Positions 5,741-8,788 of a DNA stretch of 8,788 bases are shown here, piece by piece (position 1 is the first letter of the stretch; each line of letters begins with the position of its first letter). The position numbers and the translations under genes are program-made. Source of the stretch: Chloroflexota bacterium (GTDB lineage: Bacteria > Chloroflexota > Dehalococcoidia > UBA2247 > RBG-13-53-26); the NCBI GenBank assembly GCA_017885485.1, contig JAFNFZ010000192.1, positions 2,479 to 11,266 on the forward strand. The letters run 5' to 3'. A model generated the notes under the pieces. The model saw nothing but the letters and a program-made list of their open reading frames with translations. It did no database searches and was not told the DNA's origin.

Positions 5741-6160
5741 TCATTCGCCCCACATCTTGTGCAGCCTCTCCACGTCGAAATAGAAGTCCTGCATCTCCAC
5801 CACCTTACCCCCCTGGATCTTCAGCACGCTGATGCCGCTGTTCTCGAAGACCAGTCCCGCCTTATTGGTGATCTTCTTCTCAAACCGGATGGCGATGGTG
5901 TTGCTCAGTCCTAGGGCCAGGATGTTCTTGATGTAGGTCTCCCTGGCCACGCAGTGCTCCTCGGGGAACTGATCGAAGTACCGGTCGAAGAACTCCTGAA
6001 TGGCCGCCTTACCCTTCCGCGTGCCGCTGACGGACATCTTACCGGGGTAGGTAATGACGGCGTCGTCGGCATAACTGGCCACGATCTTGTCCTTCCGCCG
6101 CTGGTTCAGGTCGTTCATGGCGCCGCGCAGCGCCAGCTTCAGAATGAGAGCTCCGATCAT
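5741..6160 (-). CDS. NTF2/SnoaL-like alpha+beta barrel protein
   Basis: A 139-residue cytoplasmic protein of the NTF2-like superfamily, which includes SnoaL cyclases, ketosteroid isomerases and many uncharacterised binding proteins. Visible hallmarks are the helical N-terminus with NDLNQRRKDKIVASYADDAV (16-35), the strand TYPG, GTRKGKAAIQEFFDRYF (about 46-62), and the strand pair ENSGISVLKIQGGKVVEMQDFYFDV near the end. Length is normal. ATG at 6160 is chosen because GGAGGT sits 6 nt before it; an in-frame ATG further upstream (6193) lies ahead of the promoter element. It is the first gene of a two-gene unit with the ERG2-like gene 22 bp downstream. Active-site residues cannot be assigned with confidence. 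An isomerase or lipid-binding role beside an ERG2-like protein is an inference from context only. Confidence 0.85.
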   Translation of the reverse strand: MIGALILKLALRGAMNDLNQRRKDKIVASYADDAVITYPGKMSVSGTRKGKAAIQEFFDRYFDQFPEEHCVARETYIKNILALGLSNTIAIRFEKKITNKAGLVFENSGISVLKIQGGKVVEMQDFYFDVERLHKMWGE

Positions 6161-6178
6161 CTGAACACCTCCGCGCAT

Positions 6179-6187
6179 ATCATAGCA
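6179..6187 (-). promoter_or_regulatory. Candidate extended -10 promoter for the NTF2-like/ERG2-like operon
   Basis: On the minus strand TGCTATGAT (6187-6179) is an extended -10 (TGn plus TATGAT, five of six matches). No good -35 lies at normal spacing. The predicted start near 6172 leaves a very short leader with the GGAGGT ribosome binding site. Confidence 0.4.
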
Positions 6188-6266
6188 CAACATGGGTGGG
6201 CAACCGACAGAAAGAACCGCGCCATTTCGGCACTCTCAAATCATTCGGGGCTGAGCACAAACTCGT

Positions 6267-6295
6267 TTGACTACCCCGGGACAGCACCATAGACT
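6267..6295 (+). promoter_or_regulatory. Sigma70-type promoter for the small exported peptide
   Basis: TTGACT (6267-6272, five of six matches), a 17-nt spacer and TAGACT (6290-6295, four of six). Transcription would start near 6302, about 14 nt before the ATG at 6316, with GGAGG at 6304-6308 as ribosome binding site. Confidence 0.5.
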
Positions 6296-6315
6296 GGTTC
6301 CATGGAGGCAAGAGA

Positions 6316-6519
6316 ATGTCCAGAAAGTTGAAGATCCTGGTTATCGTGGTGGCCCTCGCCGCAATGCTGGGGATTATCGGCGGCACGGTCTATGCAGCCA
6401 GCGGTGGTGACACGGGCCTGAGTTCGCTCTGGGATCGTGCCTGCGGCCAGGGATTTGGAGGCGGGTCCGGTTGCTGTGGCGGCGACGGCGCAGGGCTGCA
6501 GGATGGCTCCTGTCACTAG
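6316..6519 (+). CDS. Small exported Gly/Cys-rich peptide
   Basis: A 67-residue protein of unrecognised family. Residues 1-5 are basic (MSRKLK), followed by a hydrophobic stretch to about residue 24 and VYAAS, which fits signal peptidase cleavage after VYA or VYAA. A single uncleaved membrane anchor is the alternative. The mature part of about 40 residues is rich in Gly and has four Cys (C43, C53, C54, C66) and a terminal His. This could bind metal or form disulfides outside the membrane. It has its own promoter and a GGAGG ribosome binding site, and it stands alone, divergent from the NTF2-like operon and convergent with the PH-domain gene. Function is unknown. The good promoter, good ribosome binding site and export signal argue that it is real despite its size. 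Confidence 0.7.
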   Translation: MSRKLKILVIVVALAAMLGIIGGTVYAASGGDTGLSSLWDRACGQGFGGGSGCCGGDGAGLQDGSCH

Positions 6520-6554
6520 CGGCCTGTAACAGGTGTCCTGAGGACCGCTGCTAG
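6516..6554. other. Nested hairpins between two converging genes
   Basis: Outer arms AGCGG (6518-6522) and CCGCT (6545-6549) enclose two small hairpins, CCTG-TAA-CAGG (6523-6533) and GTCC-TGA-GGAC (6535-6545). The two outermost CTAG sequences, one overlapping each gene's stop codon, are also complementary. The 31-bp gap could act as a compact bidirectional transcription end. There is no T-run, so function is uncertain. Confidence 0.3.
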
Positions 6555-7040
6555 ATTGAACCCCGCGCGGCTTTGAGGGCCTCATTCAGCCGCTGCAGAA
6601 AAGCCTCCCTGTCTGAAGGCGATATCACCACGCTCCAGCCGTTCTTGCGGACGATCTCCATAGCGGTGCGTGAGGATGTGGCAAACTTGATGCGCCGCAA
6701 GGCCAGATTGTCCGAGCCCGAGGACGGGCGGGCCTCCTTGATATCTGATAGACGAATGTCCATCCCGAATGGCCAGCCCAGGACGATCCTCACCCTGTTG
6801 TCGAACAACTGGTACCGCTTCGGCATCACGAAATAGAAGATCAGGGCATCAACCGCGGTCACCCCGAGCATCCACAGACCGCCGGCGGTATCATGCCAGA
6901 GGAGGACAGATCCCGGCGATGAACGTGGCCAGCAGCACGACTCCCAGGATCAGCTTCAGCCACCCGTCGTAGCGGGCCGTATCCTCGTACATCAGATAGC
7001 CTGGATTCCCTGGCGCGGCGCGAAATCCGCTCTTCCTCAT
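6551..7040 (-). pseudogene. Bacterial PH-domain membrane protein, broken by a 1-nt frameshift
   Basis: The reading frame from ATG 7040 encodes 44 residues, with a short cytoplasmic N-terminus (ESRLSD-free frame: MRKSGFRAAPGNPGYLMYED) and a first membrane helix ending LLATFIAGI. It then meets TGA. The next frame continues the protein without a gap as VLLWHDTAGGLW and then 106 residues with a second helix (DALIFYFVMP), YQLFDNRVRIVLGWPFGM, IKEAR and ISPSDREAFLQRLNEAL. That order of two helices and a beta-rich domain with an ISPxDxExFxxxL end matches the bacterial PH-like family. Removing one base near 6908 restores about 162 residues. A strong promoter lies at 7094-7122. It may be a recent pseudogene, a programmed frameshift or a sequencing/assembly error; codon pattern and motifs are well kept on both sides, which favours a recent change or an error. 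Partner and role are unknown. Confidence 0.75.
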
Positions 7041-7093
7041 CTCTCACCACCCTGCTGCAAAGCACCAACCCGTCCCATGTTCTGCACGGGGCT

Positions 7094-7122
7094 TTTCTAC
7101 ACGAGCCACGCCTGCTTGTCAA
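7094..7122 (-). promoter_or_regulatory. Sigma70-type promoter for the PH-domain gene
   Basis: On the minus strand a perfect TTGACA (7122-7117), a 17-nt spacer and TAGAAA (7099-7094, four of six matches). Transcription would start near 7087, about 46 nt before the ATG at 7040. Confidence 0.55.
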
Positions 7123-7146
7123 GCAGCAGTGGGCTGTTCACTGGGA

Positions 7147-7175
7147 ATGACATTCGAGGTTGAAGGCGATACAAT
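7147..7175 (+). promoter_or_regulatory. Sigma70-type promoter for the AbrB-like antitoxin
   Basis: ATGACA (7147-7152, five of six matches), a 17-nt spacer and TACAAT (7170-7175, five of six). The predicted start near 7182 gives a leader of about 55 nt. It lies back to back with the PH-domain promoter. Confidence 0.5.
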
Positions 7176-7224
7176 CATCCTGCGCAACATCGGGCGACAT
7201 GACGAAACGCTGGAGCGACCGTAG
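7148..7224 (+). pseudogene. Possible C-terminal remnant of a RelE/ParE-like toxin
   Basis: A 25-codon frame from ATG 7148 ends with TAG 12 nt before the AbrB-like ATG. It encodes VEGDTIILRNIGRHDETLERP, which looks like the last strand and tail of RelE/ParE-type toxins. The frame stays open further upstream without a good start. It coincides with the predicted promoter, so it may be neither translated nor related. This is a resemblance noted by eye only. Confidence 0.2.
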
Positions 7225-7236
7225 GAGGTGGTGGGA

Positions 7237-7515
7237 ATGCCAGCATACAGCAAGGTCACAAGGCATGGACAGATTACCATTCCTTCCTCCGTACATCAGG
7301 CTCTAGACATCGAGGAAGGCGACTTGGTGGAGATTCAGGTGATGGGCGAGAGAGCCGTGCTGAAGCCGAAGAAGCTGGTGGACAAGAGCCAGGCCTACTT
7401 CTGGACCAAGAGGTGGCAGGAGGGAGAGAGGGAGGCTGACAAGGACATCAAGGCCCGGCGAGTGAAGGCCTTTGACACGGTTGACGAGCTCATCAAGGAC
7501 TTGGACAAAGAGTAG
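7237..7515 (+). CDS. AbrB/MazE/SpoVT-type DNA-binding antitoxin
   Basis: A 92-residue protein with a swapped-hairpin AbrB domain at residues 4-47: KVTRHGQITIPSSVHQALDI, then GDLVEIQV and ERAVLKPKK. The C-terminal tail (about 50-92; YFWTKRWQEGEREADKDI, then RVKAFDTVDELIKDL) is the charged helix pair seen in antitoxins of this family, where it covers the toxin. It would bind its own promoter as a dimer. ATG at 7237 is chosen over GTG 7228 because AGGAGG (7223-7228) lies 8 nt before it. No intact toxin gene follows: after the stop comes a REP-like repeat and then an unrelated membrane protein. It may be an orphan antitoxin or a stand-alone regulator; a possible toxin remnant lies just upstream. 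Confidence 0.88.
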   Translation: MPAYSKVTRHGQITIPSSVHQALDIEEGDLVEIQVMGERAVLKPKKLVDKSQAYFWTKRWQEGEREADKDIKARRVKAFDTVDELIKDLDKE

Positions 7516-7561
7516 TGTCCCTCATCACGTGCCGCGCAGGCTTCCTCCTTGCTTTCCAGTT

Positions 7562-7589
7562 GTCATTCCTGCGCAGGCAGAAATCCAGG
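7562..7589. repeat. REP-like dispersed hairpin repeat (GTCATTCCTGCG type)
   Basis: GTCATTCCTGCGCAGGCAGA followed by AATCCAGG matches from memory a widespread bacterial intergenic repeat whose usual forms read GTCATTCC(C/T)GCG...GGAATCC. Arms ATTCCTGC (7565-7572) and GCAGAAAT (7577-7584) pair with one mismatch around a 4-nt loop. It is the only copy in the window and sits in the gap after the AbrB-like gene. Confidence 0.55.
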
Positions 7590-7641
7590 GGTGGGGAGGC
7601 TACGCTTCGCCGGGTTGCTTTCATCCTCCTCTTCTGGTTCA

Positions 7642-8241
7642 ATGGCAGCCATGACCCAGGCCAAGCCGGCGGCAGCCTGTTCCCGCCAAACCTGCGAAGG
7701 GTGTGAAATCCGGGGTCGCCTTCTCTGTGTGCACACGCCGCGGGACGTGGTGGGCTTCGTCGTGCTCTTTGTAATCTGGGCCATCCCTTTCTTTGCGGGC
7801 ATGGTCATCGGCCGATTCTGGATTGGCCTGGGAGTGTGGGGTGGCCTGGCGCTGCTCTTCTTTGGCTACGTAGAGCAACTGCTGCTCTGCCGCCACTGCC
7901 CGCACTATGCGGAGCTGGGTTTCTTCCTCCGCTGTCATGCCAACTGGGGCCTGCCCAAGATTCCAAGCTTCAACCCCCGCCCCATGAGCAGGGTGGAAGG
8001 AGCAACCTGGCTCCTCTACGGGGCAGTGCTATTCTTCTACTGCGTGCCCTTCTTCGTCATCAGCCATCAGTGGCTGCTATTGGGGATCACCACGCTGGCT
8101 CTGGTTGTTGCCGTGTGGCTTGTTCGCCGCACGCGGTGCCCCCGCTGCTACCACCTCTCCTGCCCCGCCAACCGACTACCAGAGGATGTCCGCGCAGTCT
8201 TCCTCAAGAATTACCCAGGCTTTTCGCAACGGTCTTCCTGA
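7642..8241 (+). CDS. Uncharacterised four-helix membrane protein with cysteine clusters
   Basis: A protein of about 199 residues from ATG 7642 (ATG 7651 is an alternative). Neither start has a clear ribosome binding site; the frame extends upstream only through the dispersed repeat, so longer forms are unlikely. Order: a Cys-rich N-terminus with CEGC (18-21) and C29; hydrophobic helices at about 37-58 and 60-78; a loop with LLCRHCPHYA (81-90), FLRCHANWG (95-103) and PRPMSR (112-117); helices at about 122-141 and 143-161; then TRCPRCYHLSCPANRLP (164-180). With two helix hairpins, all Cys clusters lie on one face, probably the cytoplasm, and could bind zinc, haem or an Fe-S centre. I recall CRHCP-type proteins as uncharacterised in anaerobes, from memory only. 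Its 3' end overlaps the convergent acidic gene by 38 nt. Confidence 0.75.
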   Translation: MAAMTQAKPAAACSRQTCEGCEIRGRLLCVHTPRDVVGFVVLFVIWAIPFFAGMVIGRFWIGLGVWGGLALLFFGYVEQLLLCRHCPHYAELGFFLRCHANWGLPKIPSFNPRPMSRVEGATWLLYGAVLFFYCVPFFVISHQWLLLGITTLALVVAVWLVRRTRCPRCYHLSCPANRLPEDVRAVFLKNYPGFSQRSS

Positions 8242-8434
8242 TCCAATCCCAGTCGGGATCGCCATGCTCAAAGAAGGATTGGAAGTTGTCCTTCAGCCAT
8301 TCGTAGTAGTCATTGTCGACGTATGTACAGAAGGTCCCAACAAGCTTATTCTTGTCAATATCCTCAGGAATCTCTATCTCAAGCTCTGCCAATCCATCAT
8401 CCAAGAACTCTGTCATTGCTTCAAGATCATGCAT
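8204..8434 (-). CDS. Small acidic protein, unknown function
   Basis: A 76-residue protein, strongly acidic with many Asp and Glu, from ATG 8434 preceded by GGAGG with a 7-nt spacer on the minus strand. It has a leucine/acid-rich N-terminal half (MTEFLDDGLAELEIEIPEDI) and an aromatic second half (DNDYYEWLKDNFQSFF, then DPDWDW). No signal peptide, membrane helix or Cys cluster is seen. The sequence is more AT-rich than the genes to the left. The 3' end overlaps the membrane-protein gene antisense by 38 nt. It follows the gene at the right edge by 94 bp on the same strand. Small acidic proteins downstream of an unknown gene are often immunity proteins or antitoxins, but nothing here proves this. 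I do not recognise the family. Confidence 0.65.
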   Translation of the reverse strand: MHDLEAMTEFLDDGLAELEIEIPEDIDKNKLVGTFCTYVDNDYYEWLKDNFQSFFEHGDPDWDWIRKTVAKSLGNS

Positions 8435-8528
8435 CTAACAACCTCCGTATACTGAAGTGTGTGTCAAATACGCCTTACCTGACCAAGGAAGACCCTTCAC
8501 TCGTGTACCAAAGAAAGACAGCTTCGTT

Positions 8529-8788
8529 TCACTCCAACCGCTTGGATAGAGGCAGTAATATGAGTATCCCTCCATCCCCGTCTTCTGCAAGTATCTGTGA
8601 GCCAAATGGGATGTGGATGGCTTCGATACATTCCCCTTCACCATCAAGACACTCTGGGATAAATTGTTTGGCTTCTTCCCTAGTGCGGCATACCCATATC
8701 AGGTTCCTTGAGGGTCTGCCTTCGAGTTTGGCGATTACTTCAGAAGAGACTCCCAAGTGTATATTGCCCAAGTACTCCTGTTCAAACC
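8529..8788 (-). CDS. Unrecognised protein, 5' end beyond the window
   Basis: The frame is open from the right edge (8788) to the TGA at 8529, giving at least 86 codons. A TTG at 8771 could start it, but the AGGAG before it is only 3 nt away, so the gene more likely begins outside the window. Visible sequence includes VSSEVIAKLEGRPSRNLIWV, a charged EEAKQF helix and a beta-rich end with IHIPFGSQILAEDGDGG followed by ILILLPL. No known motif is recognised, and no membrane segment is obvious. A compact beta-rich C-terminal end followed by a small acidic gene recalls toxin/immunity arrangements, which is only a guess. Base composition is more AT-rich than in the left part of the window, as in its neighbour. 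Confidence 0.55.
   Translation of the reverse strand, partial: FEQEYLGNIHLGVSSEVIAKLEGRPSRNLIWVCRTREEAKQFIPECLDGEGECIEAIHIPFGSQILAEDGDGGILILLPLSKRLE

Noticed and set aside
4996..5832. 278-codon plus-strand frame, the longest unassigned one
   Set aside because: It is antisense to the ERG2-like gene and its neighbours, with Gly/His/Pro-rich shadow-type composition and no motif.
6859..7122. 87-codon minus-strand frame
   Set aside because: It is the third frame across the broken PH-domain gene; the other two frames carry the membrane helices and PH-like motifs.
7549..7641. N-terminal extension of the Cys-rich membrane protein
   Set aside because: This part is a translation of the dispersed hairpin repeat (the HSCAGRNPG stretch), so the start was moved to ATG 7642.
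8435..8647. 70-codon minus-strand frame ending in TAG directly before the acidic gene ATG
   Set aside because: It overlaps the 3' end of the edge gene in another frame and has no clear start signal. A frameshifted extension of the edge gene was considered but there is no motif to support it.

Overview
The window is GC-rich bacterial DNA, densely packed on both strands, with clear Shine-Dalgarno sequences and sigma70-type promoters. There are no rRNA or tRNA genes, no CRISPR array and no transposase. Three things suggest an anaerobic or facultative environmental bacterium: a pair of 2-hydroxyacyl-CoA dehydratase/benzoyl-CoA reductase-type activator ATPases, a Cys-rich membrane protein carrying a CRHCPHYA motif, and a dispersed GTCATTCCTGCG-type hairpin repeat. 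Chloroflexota (Dehalococcoidia) or Desulfobacterota would fit, but this is a guess and not something the sequence proves.

Left part (1-2095, minus strand): the 5' part of a cation diffusion facilitator (CDF) metal transporter, cut by the window edge, and an MFS drug/sugar-type exporter. The MFS gene has a strong promoter (TTGACA-18-TATGAT) and a leader of about 95 nt containing a perfect 9-bp inverted repeat. 2196-4240 (plus strand): two overlapping BcrA/BadF/HgdC-family activator ATPase genes, the first apparently starting at CTG and the second at TTG, followed by a Rieske-type [2Fe-2S] ferredoxin with its own candidate promoter. The catalytic dehydratase or reductase subunits are not in the window.

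4273-5058 (minus strand): a tightly overlapped three-gene cluster. An MNT-type minimal nucleotidyltransferase comes first, then a HicB antitoxin and a HicA mRNA interferase toxin. 5158-6160 (minus strand): a two-gene operon of an NTF2/SnoaL-like protein and a clear bacterial homologue of eukaryotic ERG2 C-8 sterol isomerase/sigma-1 receptor. The key pocket residues of the latter are conserved, and the membrane helix of the eukaryotic proteins is absent. This is the most striking content of the window.

6267-8241: a small exported Gly/Cys-rich peptide with its own promoter; a convergent bacterial PH-domain membrane protein broken by a 1-nt frameshift; an AbrB/MazE-type antitoxin with no intact toxin beside it; a REP-like hairpin repeat; and an uncharacterised four-helix membrane protein with Cys clusters. 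8204-8788 (minus strand): a visibly more AT-rich segment with a small acidic protein and the 3' part of an unrecognised gene. The acidic gene overlaps the 3' end of the membrane-protein gene antisense.

No gene-free stretch exceeds about 230 bp. The intergenic regions are described through their promoters, hairpins and repeats.
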